NCBI GenBank assembly: GCA_963738835.1 | Contig: CAVTYH010000004.1 | Span: 1-64,000, forward strand | Length of the DNA: 64,000 nucleotides | Reading direction: 5' to 3' | Source: CAVTYH01 sp963738835 | GTDB taxonomy: Bacteria > Planctomycetota > Planctomycetia > Pirellulales > JADZDJ01 | In this document: positions 24,903-35,286 of the stretch, one piece after another | How positions within the stretch are numbered: the stretch's first letter is position 1 | How the letters are laid out: each line of letters starts with the position of its first letter | Position numbers and translations under genes: made by a program | Notes under the pieces: model-generated | What the model was told of the DNA's origin: nothing | The model's input: the letters and a program-made list of their open reading frames with translations, nothing else | Databases searched by the model: none

Positions 24903-27070
24903 ATGCACGACTTTTCGCCGCAGCTATCGCGACGTGAGCTTCTTGTTGCTGCCGCTGGCGTGGCGCTTACGCCGGCCATTTCGCTCATGCCAGCAATGGC
25001 GGCTGGAAAATCTCCGCCAAAAGAATTTCAGCGGGCCATGCGTTGGATTCAGTTGGCCCTGGTCGAAAAAGACCCGGCCACGTTCGATCCCGATTGGTGG
25101 CTCGATTTTTTCAAGCGAACCCATGCCGATGGCGCGTGCATTTCCGCCGGCGGCATGTGCGCGTTCTATCCGACCGACGTGCCGTTTCATCACCGCAGCG
25201 AGTGGCTTGGCGATAAAGATGTTTTCAAATATCTGGTCGATGGCTGTCGCAAGCTGAACTTGGCCGTCGTCGCGCGGGTCGATCCGCATTGCATTCGCGA
25301 CGATGCCGCGAAAGCGCATCCCGAGTGGGTGGCTGTCGATTCCACCGGCCAGAAAGCGCGCCACATGGTCATGAAAGATCGCTGGCTGAGTTGCGCTCTG
25401 GGGCCGTGCAATTTCGAGTTCATGCCGCAAGTGCTCACCGAAATTGTCACCCGGTATGGCGTCGATGCCATTTTCGCCAACCGCTGGGCGGGGCACATCA
25501 CCTGTTATTGCAATGCTTGCAAGACGAACTTCAAGAAAGCGAGCGGTTTGGATGCGCCGCTTAGCTCGCAGCAGCGCGGCTGGCGCGAATTCCAAAAGTG
25601 GCGGGCCGATCGGCTGTTTGAAGTCTGGGACGCCTGGGATGCCGCGGTGCAAAAAGTAAACCCCGACGTCTGCTGCCTGATGAACATGGGCAGCGTCCAC
25701 AAAAGTGAAATGACCAAAATCGGTAAGCGCGCCGAAATGGTGGCGGCCGATCGCCAGGGTCGCAACGCCGCCGTGATGCCACCGTGGGCTGCGGCCTGGA
25801 ACGCCAAAGTGTTTCGTAGCGTGATGGCCGGTCGGCCGGTGGCCGGCATTTGCAGCGTCGGCAATGACGACAGCCATCGCTGGAAAGATTCGGTGCAAAG
25901 TCCGGCCGAGTTGCGCTTGTGGATGCTGGAGTGCATCGCCGGCGGCATGCGCCCTGGGTCGTCAAGTTTTGCGGCACGCTGTATGACAATCGCTGGGTTT
26001 CGCCGGTCGAAGAAGTGTTTCGTTGGCACGCTGAGAATGAACCGTTGCTGCGCGAGCGGCGAAATCTCGCGCGGGTGGCAATTGTCTGGTCGCCGCAAAC
26101 CTCGGCCGCCATCGGCAACGCCAAGACCGAAGCCAGCCAGTTGGGCCTGTATCACGCACTGGTCGAAGCGCGCATTCCGTTCGAGATGGTTTACGAACAA
26201 CTGCTTGGTGCGGAAAACCTCGATCGCTTCAAACTGCTGATTCTGCCGAACGTCGCCGCGCTGTCCGACAAACAATGTGCGCAGCTTCGCGATTTCGTGC
26301 AGCGCGGCGGGAGCCTCGTGGCCACGTTCGAAACTTCGCTCTACGACGAAACTGGCAAAAAGCGCAGCGACTTCGCGCTTGCCGATCTTTTCGGCGTCGC
26401 CTACAACGGCAAGACTGAATTGCTGGTCAAGAATTCGTACATCAATTTAGAGCGTGGCACGAAACACGAAATTCTGCGCGGTTTCGAACAAGCGGGCCGC
26501 ACGATCAACACCATCGGTTACGCCGATGTCAGCCCCACGCTCTATTTCGGCGCCGCGCCGCTGACGCGGGTGCCATCCTACCCCGACTTGCCGATGGAAG
26601 ATGTTTATCCACGGCAGCCGAAAACCGACATTCCGGAAATTTACTTGCGTGAAGTTGGCGCCAGCCGGTTGGCATACTTCCCCGGCGATATCGACCGCAG
26701 CTTTTGGGAAGTGCTCGATCCCGACCACGGCCGCATTATCGCCAACACGGTGCGCTGGGCACTGAACGAGCCCGACTTTGTGACCGTCAACGGTCCGGGC
26801 GTGCTCGACATTGCCGTTTGGGAACAAGACGCTTCCCGGACGGTGCATATCGTGAATCTCACAAACCCCATGCTGATGAAAGGCCCGATGCGCGAGTTGT
26901 ATCCAGTGGGCCCGCTGGAAGTGAGCTTGCGTTTGCCGAAAGATCGCCGGCCGAAGGAAACGCAGCTCTTGGTCAGCAAAGCGGAGGCCAAAGCCCGCCA
27001 GTCAGAGGGCGCGTGGAAAGTGACGCTGTCGTCGATCGCCGATCACGAAGTCATCGCCGTGCAGTTTTGA
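24903..27070 (+). CDS. Tat-exported glycosidase-like protein, one frameshift
   Basis: The N-terminus LSRRELLVAAAGVALTPAIS is a twin-arginine signal. The first part (to about 25950) is a TIM-barrel-like domain (YGVDAIFANRWAGHITCYCN, CNAC cysteines) resembling putative glycosidase families often fused to a glutamine-amidotransferase-like beta-galactosidase trimerisation domain. That second domain follows in the shifted frame: PFEMVYEQLLGAENLDRFKL, LILPNVAALSDKQ, FVQRGGSLVATFETSLYDE, then a C-terminal beta domain. The frame change near 25955 fits loss of one C from a run (cgcccctgg read as cgccctgg). Without it, pieces of 445 and 383 codons appear. The catalytic residues and substrate are unknown. 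Confidence 0.75.
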
Positions 27071-27147
27071 GGCGTCGGTCAAAATAACCACGGGGAGCAC
27101 GGGGACCACAGGGCTCGGTATACGGGCGTTTGAGCAGTCCGAATAAA

Positions 27148-27190
27148 ACTCCCTTTCCTCCGGGCGGGAGAGGGCCGGGGTGAGGGGGCA
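27148..27190. repeat. half copy of a dispersed inverted repeat
   Basis: actccctttcctccgggcgg followed by gagagggccggggtgagggg resembles one arm of the inverted-repeat unit found inside the anti-sigma gene at 31117-31239. It lies in the 236-base gap before the next gene. Confidence 0.5.
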
Positions 27191-27306
27191 GCGGTGGTAT
27201 TCGTCTCAGCCGCAAAATTCTTCTCCATCCTTGCCCAACGGCTTTTTAGACTCGCTATACTCAAGGCACCGGGCTGCCTACTTTCCCTCAACATTGGGCC
27301 CTGGCC

Positions 27307-29299
27307 ATGTCAACCAATCAATTTCTTTGTGGCTATTTGAAATTCGGCGTGGTTGTGATCACGGCGGTCGTCCTCCACATAGTTCCAAATCATCGCCTGG
27401 TTGCCGAGGACCAACCCAATGTTGCGGCCGCCCCGGCGACAGCTCCGGCTTCGCAGGCCGCGCCGAGCGCCAAAGCCGGCGCGAAGACAACTTCCAAATC
27501 GGTCATTCCACGAACCCACGAGCCCGACACACTCGACGAATTGAAATCGGCCATGGAAGGCTACACCGATTACAGAACCTTCCATTGCAGCGGCGAAGTG
27601 CGCGACGCGCTGTTCAATAAGCCGATTGAAGGCGCGAAAGTCACTATTTTGAAATTGGCCAGCCCACAACGTTACCGCGCGGGCGATGCCAAAGTCTTGA
27701 AACGAATTGAAGCCGTGACCGATGCCGATGGTAAATACGCTTTCGAGCTGCCGACCGATCACGCGTTTATTCCGCAGTCAGCCACTCGAACGCGATTGCC
27801 CTCCGGTGCGTTCACCGTACGTCAAGCTGGTACTCCATATTTTCCGCTGGAAATCGAAGTGACTCATTCTGGATATGCAGGAATTGACTCGTCCGCACAG
27901 GTTAATCTTCAGCCCTCGCCAGCATCTCCGAGAAACTTTCTTGCCGAGGGTTTTAGCGAACCACTTGCGGAGCCAGATCCCGCGGCGCGTCGCATAGGTG
28001 TCATTGAACTCCGTCCCGGTAAAGAAGTAAGCGGCGTTGTGCAAGCTCCTGATGGAAAACCGCTGCCCGGTGTCAAAGTGGTCGCACACTCGCAGGTCCC
28101 CAAGAATGAACGCGGGGTGATGGCCCGAACCAGCGCCGGCCAGAGTGTGCGGTCGACCGCACCTCCAGTTGCCTCGCAAGATGAAACGGTAACCAATGCC
28201 AAAGGCAGTTTTCGCGTTACGATGATTACGCCCGGCGAAGGGATGCTGGCTATCTTCCCAGCCGATGGGAAGCATGCTCCTCGCTTCGAGTTTTCATATG
28301 ACAGGCGCGGCGATTTGGGCGTCCTTACGCTTCCCCGCGGTGAGAAGATCAAAGGTCGTGTGCTAGACAGCGATGGCAATGCGATTGAAGGCGTATTTCT
28401 GACCATCGAACCGTGGACGCTGTCTTCGGCAAAATATTCCGACAGCACGGTGGTTCAGATGCCGGCCCGAGCCGCGGAGTCCAACGCCGATGGCAATTTT
28501 ACGATCGACGCTCTTGCGCCTGGCGAATATCGGATTGCGCCCAGCGAGGAATTCGCCGATCCGACGATGGATGCGCACGACTGGCCCAACCGCCGTGAGG
28601 TGCCGGGACTGTTTGCTCCCCAAAAAGTTACAATCGTCGCAGGTCAAACGCCGTCACCGCTGGAAATTCGCGCGCTGAAGACAGTGGCAGTTCAAGGTCG
28701 AGTCATCTTAAATAACAATTTAAATAACAATGCCGACCTATTTAACGCGGCACTGGCAAATGTGGATCAGCAGCGACCAGAACAGCTGCTGCTGCAGCTG
28801 GCGGAAAGCCGATCGCGACAGATGCAGCAAAGTCTAATGTCGATCCAAGGAAAGCTTAACGAATTACTGTACAAACAAAGAATCTCGATCGATGAAGAGG
28901 GCAATTTCAAGACCATGGTTCCCAAGGGTTTACGCGAGGCCGAAATTGCACCGCTGGCACTTTCTGCCCGAGGCGGATTTGGCGGCGGGACTGCGGCCGC
29001 CGGACCGCGCTGGCGAATCGGCAATGAGCAGGAATATCATACGGAATCGGAAATCCCTTTAGGTGCCTTGGATACAGACGTGCGCGAGATTGAAATCGAC
29101 TTTTCGCAAGCCGGCCGTCGCGGCGGTGCTGCTGCCGGTGGTTTCGGCGGTGGCGCCCCGGCCGCGGCTGGTGGATTCGGCGGCGGCCGGCGCGGGCGGC
29201 CCAGCGAACACTGTACCAGCTGCTCGCGCGGTTGCACAGCCGCTGCAGCCCGCCCTGCCGCAGCCAGCAGAAAATCCGGACGGAGCGGACGGCAATTAA
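27307..29299 (+). CDS. carboxypeptidase-regulatory-like domain exported protein, 3' frameshift
   Basis: A signal anchor (FGVVVITAVVLHIV) and an Ala/Pro-rich linker are followed by several carboxypeptidase-regulatory-like (transthyretin-fold) domains, each with the D-x-D-G-x-Y/F pattern: AVTDADGKYAFELPTDHAFI, GVVQAPDGKPLPGVKVVAHS, LDSDGNAIEGVFLTIEPW and ESNADGNFTIDALAPGEYRI. These are structural beta domains typical of surface proteins. The C-terminus is Gly-rich (AAGGFGGGAPAAAGGFGGG). In the raw frame it runs to 29535, but one frame over the sequence GGPANTVPAARAVAQPLQPA, then PADGADGN-like residues, reaches a stop at 29299, which looks more natural. The function is unknown. Confidence 0.7.
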
Positions 29300-29465
29300 C
29301 GGCCGGATTGGTCAGCCTGCCGCTTGCCGCGATTTCTCGCGAAACGGGGTCGGGAATCTTTGCCGGCAAGGGTTCTGCGCAAAGTGAATCGCATGATCGG
29401 CAACGACTCCCGACCTCTTCTGTCGCCAACTTCAGACGGTGTTACGCCCGCCCCCATTTTCGCGC

Positions 29466-29495
29466 TTGCAAATTGGGCCACCAGTATGTGATAAT
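29466..29495 (+). promoter_or_regulatory. possible promoter
   Basis: TTGCAA (29466-29471) and GATAAT (29490-29495) are spaced by 18 bases, in a gap after the exported beta-domain gene. The following gtgtacac is palindromic. Nothing recognisable is expressed from it. Confidence 0.3.
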
Positions 29496-29676
29496 GTGTA
29501 CACTATTTGTGTTGTGCCAGCGCCGGCCGATTTAGCGTGTGTTTTACCGCGGTGTCGCTGTTCTTAGCCGGGGCTAACAGCCGCTGGAGAACTCGCCGGT
29601 TGAGAATCCCTATCTCCGCGCCTCTGGAAGGCCGGGCACCACGCAATGGTCGCCTCCGGCTATTGGGAGCAACGTT

Positions 29677-30039
29677 ATGGCAAGTGGACTTTTCAACCCT
29701 GTATTTTTCAGCGGAACGTCGGCATTGCCGCCGATGTCGCCATCCATTGCGCGACGTCTCAACGTGCAGTTCGTTCGGCAAATCTCGAACAAAATGAGCT
29801 GGCCGCGAAATCAGAAATTCGCGCGATGGGGAAGTGAGGGAGCAATGTTGCGCGCGAAAGCCCTATTTTTCCAGAGTTTTTATCAAAACATGTCGCCCTC
29901 GAATTTAATTTTTATTTTACGCGCTCTTCGCTCACGGCGTTTTCTGCGGGAAAACCGCGTTTTTTGCCGCAGCGGCTGCGGGAGCGCGGGAACAATGACG
30001 AGGCGATCGGGCGAATTTCTCGGAGATTTTGCGTCTTGA
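29677..30039 (+). CDS. weak hypothetical ORF
   Basis: A 120-codon frame starts MASGLFNPVFFSGTSALPPM with GGGAG seven bases before the ATG. The sequence is Arg/Ser/Phe-rich, with no domain, signal or repeat, and codon use drifts after about residue 60. It is kept only because of the ribosome binding site and the possible promoter about 180 bases upstream. Confidence 0.25.
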   Translation: MASGLFNPVFFSGTSALPPMSPSIARRLNVQFVRQISNKMSWPRNQKFARWGSEGAMLRAKALFFQSFYQNMSPSNLIFILRALRSRRFLRENRVFCRSGCGSAGTMTRRSGEFLGDFAS

Positions 30040-30100
30040 ACGGCCACGATGTCGCCCTCGTGGTCCACGATGCTTCCGGCGCTTTGCCCGCTAATTGCTT

Positions 30101-30131
30101 CACAGCGCCGGGCGGAGCCCGGCCGCTGCAC
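30101..30131. repeat. dispersed palindromic repeat
   Basis: cacagcgccgggcggagccc followed by ggccgctgcac is an imperfect palindrome related to the tgtagcggccgggc repeats at 19163, 24837 and 42820. Confidence 0.45.
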
Positions 30132-30236
30132 GGGGATTACCCCGATGACCGTTCATTTCTTGTGCCATCGACATACGCTAGACTGCCGATGGGGAACTTT
30201 TCCTGCCACTTTGGCGTCGGAACTGGTGGAGCAGCT

Positions 30237-30797
30237 GTGAACGACGATCTGGCGCTCATCGACGAAACATTGAAGGGAAACTCGTCGGCCTTTGGCCGGC
30301 TCGTAATCTGTTACCAGGACCGGCTCTACAACACGCTGGTCCACGTAATGGGTTCAGCCGACGAAGCTCGCGACGTGTGTCAGGATGCGTTCGTCCAGGC
30401 GTTCGTCAAGCTGCGCACGTTTCATCGCACCAGTGCGTTTTATACCTGGCTGTACCGAATTGCCCTGAACATGGCCATTAGCCGGCGGAGAAAAAAGCGC
30501 CCCACGCTGTCGGTCGATCAGCACCGCGAAGCCACGGGCGACGATCCGGTGGCCCGCGACGGTGCGCCGGCCGAGCGCATGGAACGGCAAGAACGTGTCG
30601 ACCAGGTGCGTGCGGCGCTGGCAACGCTGGACGACGATTTTCGCACCGTCCTGGTGCTGCGCGAGATTGACGGCCATCCGTACGACATCATTGCCGAAAT
30701 GCTCGACCTGCCGCTGGGCACCGTCCGCAGTCGGCTGCATCGGGCCAGGATGGAGTTAAGAGAACAATTGAAGGGTGTGCTATTGGAAGAAGCGTGA
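30237..30797 (+). CDS. ECF-type RNA polymerase sigma factor
   Basis: The 186-residue protein carries sigma region 2 (F-V-K-L-R-T-F-H-R-T-S-A-F-Y-T-W-L-Y-R-I-A) and region 4 (LREIDGHPYDIIAEMLDLPL, then GTVRSRLHRARMELREQL), the sigma-70 ECF pattern. I chose the GTG at 30237 because GGTGGAG lies five bases upstream and the family usually begins here; the frame stays open further upstream without a better start. The gene for its likely anti-sigma partner follows 106 bases downstream in the same direction, so the pair probably senses an envelope signal. Confidence 0.92.
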   Translation: MNDDLALIDETLKGNSSAFGRLVICYQDRLYNTLVHVMGSADEARDVCQDAFVQAFVKLRTFHRTSAFYTWLYRIALNMAISRRRKKRPTLSVDQHREATGDDPVARDGAPAERMERQERVDQVRAALATLDDDFRTVLVLREIDGHPYDIIAEMLDLPLGTVRSRLHRARMELREQLKGVLLEEA

Positions 30798-30903
30798 GAC
30801 TTAATTGACCAATCACCAAATCCCAATGACCAATGTCCAGTTGCAGAATTGGTCATTGGTAAACTTTGAGCTTTGAATTTGATCCGTCATCCATTCATCG
30901 AAA

Positions 30904-33121
30904 ATGGAAAACCTTGACAGCGACATTTTGATTAGCGCGTACCTTGACGGTGAGTTGACCGTCGATGAGCGAGCGCGCGTTGAACAACTGCTGGCCACCA
31001 GTGCCGAGGCGCGGCAGTTGGTGGAAGAATTGCGCGCTATGCGCCGGCCTGAAAGAACTGCCGCAGCACAAGCTGGGAGCAGATTTCGCCGCCGAGGTGC
31101 TGCAACGGATTGCAGAACCCTCTCCTTCCGGGAGAGAGCAGGGTGAGGGTGCTGAGCTGTCTCCGGCCGCGTTAGCTACATCGTCGAGCGATTCGCGGCA
31201 CTCTCACCCCGACCCTCTCCCAGAGGGCGAGGGAGAAGCAGCCGATGCCGAGCGTCCGACGTTGCCGCTGCCGCGGTTTTGGAAAAGTCCGCGGGGAATC
31301 GGCTGGTCGCTGGTAGCTGTCGCCGTGGCGGTGATGATTCTGGTAACGAACCGGCGGAACGATCAACACCATCTTGGCGACGCACGCCAGGGCGAGGCGG
31401 TTGTGGCCCGTGCGCCAGAGCCGGCTTCTCCGCCAGCGCGGGCGCCACTGGCGTCTCAGAACACGCGGAACGCAGACGTGGCTGGCGTACAGTCCGGCAA
31501 AGGTCAATCGTCGGGTCTCAAGCCGACGGATGGCACGAGTGAACTGGGGCTCGACGCGAGCAAATCGGCTGCCTACGCACCGAAAAATCAGCCGGCATTC
31601 GATCAGCCGCAAGCCGCTCCGGCGAAAAACGCCCAACTTATGGATCGATTCGCGAACGACCGCAACGACTTTAAAAAAGATGCTGAAAAGCCGGCCGACA
31701 AGGTATTGGAAGCGCCGCCGAATACTCCGCCGGCTGGTGCGCTGGCCGGAAGTCAGCCGGGCGGCGCGAAGCTGCCAGCCGGTGCGGCAGCTTCGCCAGC
31801 GTCGAGTTCGCCCGCGCCAGCGTCGGTTGCCGGTGGCATTCGGCTCGGGCGTGCAGCGGCAGCGGCTGGAGCGGTTCCAGAAGAAGAATCGCTATTGCGG
31901 CAGTCGTCCGCCGACCATTCGGACTTGCTTGTGGTTGAAGTGCAGATGTCGCCGGAAGCGGCCCGCGACCGTGATTTCGAACGACTGCTGGCCCAGAATA
32001 AGATTTTCTTTGACGACGCGACCGGAGAACGCGCGAGCGATTTCAATGACAAATTGAAGTTGAACGAGGGTAATGCTCGGGGCGAAGGAAAAGAATCGAC
32101 CGACATTCGATCCAAAATCGATGCCAGCGGTCGTGCTGAAGAGTCGGCGAAAAAATCGCTGCCGCCAAGCGATAGAGCAGCGCGCGATTCGAAACCGGCT
32201 GCCGAGCGCCAATTGGACGCCGCCGAATTATCCAACGAACTGCGGAAATTGGGATCGCTCCACAAGTCGCTGCTGGAACGGGCGACGGCCGCGAATTCCA
32301 ACTTCATCTGTGTCGATGCCTCGCCCCAGCAGATCGATCGAACCATCGCCAATTTGCGGGAATCGCCGCAGTCATTCCTGGCGGTTACTGTGGAGAAACC
32401 GAAAGAATTGCCGCAGCTTCGTGAATCCTTAGAGGCAGAGAAACAAGTCCGTGCGGCGCCGCAGTCGGCCGTTAATAAGTCGCTTCAGGCACCGGCAGCG
32501 GGCAAAGCGAGCGATGATCTGTATCGATTCCAGCCGAGCGATCAAGCGCAACGCGATCAATTGCAGCAATCGGCCGTTGCTGCCGACGAGGTCAACAGAG
32601 TCGGCCCGCTGCGGGGTCGGGCTCGGCGATTGTCGCCGATCGAGCTGCAGAATGGTGCGGCAGGTCCTTTAGACCTTGGCGACAAATCATTCGGTGTTGC
32701 CGGAGAGATGAAGTCCGAGGACCGTGCCAAGGAAAAATCGAACCCGGTTGTAAATGAGCCGGCGGCGTCGGTCGTCGAGAAATCGCCCTCTGCGCCTGCT
32801 GTTGCGCGGGCCAAGCAAATGCCGGCTGATCAAAGCCGTGGCGGCACTGTCGGCGGATTCGGCGGCGGCGGCGGCAGGAATACTGCGGTTGCCGGCGGAA
32901 ATATTGGTGGTCAGCGCAACGGCGGGTCGGAGCAAGGCGCGAATGCACTTACTAGGACGGAAAATCTCCAGCGGGTGCTGTTCGTGCTTCGAGTCGTCGA
33001 TACGCCGCCCGTCTCGGCAGCTGCAAAACCGCCAGACGCCTCGATGTCTGCACAGCCTGGAAAATCGGACGAAAAATCGCCGGAAGCCCGTCCTGCCAAA
33101 GCGCCTGCGGAGAGCAAATGA
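30904..33121 (+). CDS. membrane anti-sigma factor-like protein, one frameshift
   Basis: MENLDSDILISAYLDGELTV, then E-R-A-R-V-E-Q-L-L-A, is the start of an anti-sigma domain. After a frame change near 31040 (LRAM to AGLKELPQHKLG) the protein continues through a linker, one membrane helix (IGWSLVAVAVAVMILVTNRR) and a long periplasmic part rich in Ala, Ser, Pro and Lys, with one folded-looking block around FICVDASPQQIDRTIANLRE. It has no H-x3-C-x2-C zinc motif, so it is not a classic ZAS protein. It presumably holds the ECF sigma factor encoded just upstream. An inverted-repeat unit lies in frame within the linker. The total is about 738 residues, far longer than usual. Confidence 0.75.
31117..31239. 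repeat. inverted-repeat (MITE-like) unit inside the anti-sigma gene
   Basis: The arm accctctccttccgggagag, then agcagggtgagggtgc, and the arm gcactctcaccccgaccctc, then tcccagagggcgagggag, are near-perfect reverse complements about 45 bases apart. Translated in frame they give PSPSGREQGEG and SHPDPLPEGEGE. A half copy lies at 27148-27190. Such units are dispersed non-autonomous repeats. Confidence 0.65.
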
Positions 33122-33243
33122 CGACCAATTCGCAAGACTGGCACCGTCCAGGCCGGGGTGTTAGCATAAGACGCTTGAGGTTGCCGATTTCGGGACGGCA
33201 AACTGCTTGCTACTGGCCATATACATCCGGGGGGAATTCAACA

Positions 33244-34266
33244 ATGCATATCCACCAATGCTTCTTCACAGCGTTAGTCCTGGCACTCGGGGTGTCAACA
33301 AATGGAGTTCGGGCTAGCGAGTTCACGGTCGAAAAGACCGACAAGGGTGTAACGGTCAATTTGGATGGCAAATTGTTTACGGAATACTTGATTCAATCGG
33401 GGAAAAAACCCGTTTTGTGGCCGATCATCGGGCCGAATGGAAAAGCCATGACGCGGCCCTGGCCGATGGATCCCAGCGAAGTGAATAAAGCAAAGGCCGA
33501 CAACGGCGGAAAGCTGCCCAAGAATGGCGTGCTTTCTGACGACCACTCGTGGCACCGTTCGCTGTGGTTCAGTTATCAGAGCGTGAACGGTTCGAACTTG
33601 TGGGAAGAACACGCCAACACCGGCTCGACGAAACACAAAGAGTTTGTCGAAGCGACTGGCGGGAAAGAAGCGAAAATTATCACCCGCAATGATTGGCTCG
33701 ATCCTTCCGGTAAGAAATTGCTGGAAGACGAGCGTGTCATTACGTGCCGCACTGATGGCGATAATCGGATCATCGATTTTGATATCACGCTAAAGCCGAC
33801 CGAAGGCGATGTTGTTTTCGGCGACGAGAAGGATGGCGTATTCGGCATGCGAGTGCGTGATTCAATGCGCGTCGATGCGAAGCAGGGTGGCCACTTTGTT
33901 AATAGCGAGGGAAAGGTTGACGAGCGAGAAGATCCCCAAGACCAGAAAAGCAAACCCACGGTGTGGAGTAATCCGGCTTCTTGGGTCGATTATCATGGCC
34001 CGATCGACGGCGAAACCATGGGCATTGCCATTATGAATCACCCCAGTAGTTGGGGTTATCCAACCCGATGGCATACGCGCAACTACGGGCTGTTTGCCGC
34101 GAATCCGTTTGCGCGGCATGCTTTCGATGACACGGTGCCCAAGGCCAGTTACACGCTGAAAGCAGGCGACACGTGGAAGTTCCGTTACCGCGTGATCTTG
34201 CATAAGGGTGACGAAAAGGAAGGCCGCGTTGCCGAGAGTTTTGCAGCCTATGCAAAGGAGCCGTAA
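33244..34266 (+). CDS. DUF6807 (PmoA-like) exported protein
   Basis: The 340-residue protein has a signal peptide (FFTALVLALGVSTNGVRA). The core contains LLIQ-like strands, WPIIGPNGKAMTRPWPM, DHSWHRSLWFSYQSVNGSNL, and near the end GIAIMNHPSSWGYPTRWHTR and GLFAANPFARHAF. These are features of the DUF6807 or 'PmoA' family common in planctomycete and Bacteroidetes carbohydrate gene sets. Despite the label it is unrelated to methane monooxygenase as an enzyme; the real function is unknown, and a role in sugar catabolism has been suggested from context. The ATG at 33244 is preceded by GGGGGGAA. It is intact and directly follows the anti-sigma gene. Confidence 0.85.
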   Translation: MHIHQCFFTALVLALGVSTNGVRASEFTVEKTDKGVTVNLDGKLFTEYLIQSGKKPVLWPIIGPNGKAMTRPWPMDPSEVNKAKADNGGKLPKNGVLSDDHSWHRSLWFSYQSVNGSNLWEEHANTGSTKHKEFVEATGGKEAKIITRNDWLDPSGKKLLEDERVITCRTDGDNRIIDFDITLKPTEGDVVFGDEKDGVFGMRVRDSMRVDAKQGGHFVNSEGKVDEREDPQDQKSKPTVWSNPASWVDYHGPIDGETMGIAIMNHPSSWGYPTRWHTRNYGLFAANPFARHAFDDTVPKASYTLKAGDTWKFRYRVILHKGDEKEGRVAESFAAYAKEP

Positions 34267-34574
34267 GCAACTGATTGATGACGACTGGCACAGCGAATTA
34301 ACCATTTTTGAGTCTTCGTCGTCGGCCGCATAGACGCACGGCTTGAGTTGATCGAGCAACGCGCCGTGGGTAATTGTCATAACGGTGTTCGCTTTGTATG
34401 GCGCTGCCTGTGTGCTGTTGTGCGAACATTATGAAATTGTCAGTGCAAGCGTCGAAGTCAGCTTGCCTAAGTTGCCGATAGCTTAATCTGTCGGCGATTG
34501 CCCATCTTTATCCAAACCGCACGTGCCGCACTTTATCTTGCGTGCCGTGCGATCTAAGGGAGACCAAAGTTCCA

Positions 34575-34871
34575 ATGTTGAACAGTATGGAACGGCTGCA
34601 AAACTTGGAAAACTTGAGAGAATATGTCAACGAAGTTCTGTGTCAGCACGATCAGCTTGAAGTCGGCGCGTTCCGCATGACGGAACGCATTCTGGTGCGG
34701 GCCGGCAAACCGTGCGGAATCTTTTTCTGTCTGCACGGTCCGCGATCGGTGAAAGTGACGGCCATTTGGGAGCTGGAGCGGAACACGATCTTGTTCTACA
34801 GCTCGACGGGGGAACGGTTTCACCGAACTCGGCTAGCCATGGCTCCGGTGCTTTCAGAGTGCGGGGCTTAA
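34575..34871 (+). CDS. conserved-looking small hypothetical protein upstream of csrA
   Basis: The 98-residue protein starts MLNSMERLQNLENLREYVNE and continues with beta-strand-rich sequence (GIFFCLHGPRSVKVTAIWEL, TILFYSSTGERFHRTRL). It looks like a small soluble alpha/beta protein with no signal or helix bundle. I know no family name. It precedes csrA by 117 bases, but csrA has its own promoter in that gap, so they need not be cotranscribed. AGGGAG is further from the ATG than ideal. Confidence 0.6.
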   Translation: MLNSMERLQNLENLREYVNEVLCQHDQLEVGAFRMTERILVRAGKPCGIFFCLHGPRSVKVTAIWELERNTILFYSSTGERFHRTRLAMAPVLSECGA

Positions 34872-34925
34872 CCGCCCGCACAATCTCCGCCGCCAAGCGG
34901 TTTTTCGAGTTGTGAACAAATGCTC

Positions 34926-34954
34926 TTGACAGGCGTTTCCGAGTAGTGTACAAA
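34926..34954 (+). promoter_or_regulatory. promoter of the second csrA
   Basis: A perfect TTGACA (34926-34931), a 17-base spacer and TACAAA (34949-34954) lie about 35 bases before the csrA start codon, leaving a short leader that contains the AAGGAGG ribosome binding site. GGA motifs in that leader (agGAggat) overlap the ribosome site, as in CsrA-autoregulated leaders. Confidence 0.6.
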
Positions 34955-34988
34955 GCTACAGACATCGAGGATTTAAGGAGGATAACCG

Positions 34989-35198
34989 ATGCTGGTTCTT
35001 TCGCGGAAGCAAAGCGAGCGGATTCGCCTGGGAAAAGACATTGTTGTGACTGTGGTGCGCGTTTCCGGTGATAAAGTGCGGCTAGGCATCGAATCGCCAT
35101 TGGACATGGTCGTGCTACGTGACGAATTACAAGCCAATCAACCGCCGGCTATGCCGCTGGCGGCGAACCCGACATCGCTGGATGCAAACGGTTTGTAG
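34989..35198 (+). CDS. csrA: carbon storage regulator CsrA (second copy)
   Basis: The 69-residue protein opens MLVLSRKQSERIRLGKDIVV and contains V-V-R-V-S-G-D-K-V-R-L-G-I-E-S-P. The RNA-binding residues of strands 1 and 5 are conserved (L-S-R-K near the start; V-V-L-R-D-E-L near the end). A longer, low-complexity C-terminal tail (NQPPAMPLAANPTSLDANG) replaces the usual short one. It is closer to canonical CsrA than the copy at 3956. AAGGAGG lies seven bases before the ATG, and a consensus promoter lies directly upstream. Confidence 0.95.
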   Translation: MLVLSRKQSERIRLGKDIVVTVVRVSGDKVRLGIESPLDMVVLRDELQANQPPAMPLAANPTSLDANGL

Positions 35199-35286
35199 GC
35201 ATTTTTGTCTGATAGCAATTACCAGCCGTGCGACAATGCTAGCGGAATTCTCATCAGCAATTGAGACGTGCAATTCGCATTGACCC

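Larger units (their letters stand above)
29300..30236. other. gene-poor stretch with a possible promoter and one weak ORF
   Basis: Nearly 940 bases lack a convincing gene. The stretch contains a possible promoter at 29466-29495, an ORF at 29677-30039 with an RBS, AT-rich sequence around 29870-29930 (unusual for this window), and a palindrome near 30101. It could hold an untranslated leader, a small RNA, or a lost gene. Confidence 0.4.

Noticed and set aside
24924..25898. 324-codon minus-strand ORF
   Set aside because: It is antisense to the Tat-exported glycosidase-like gene and shows no recognisable domain.
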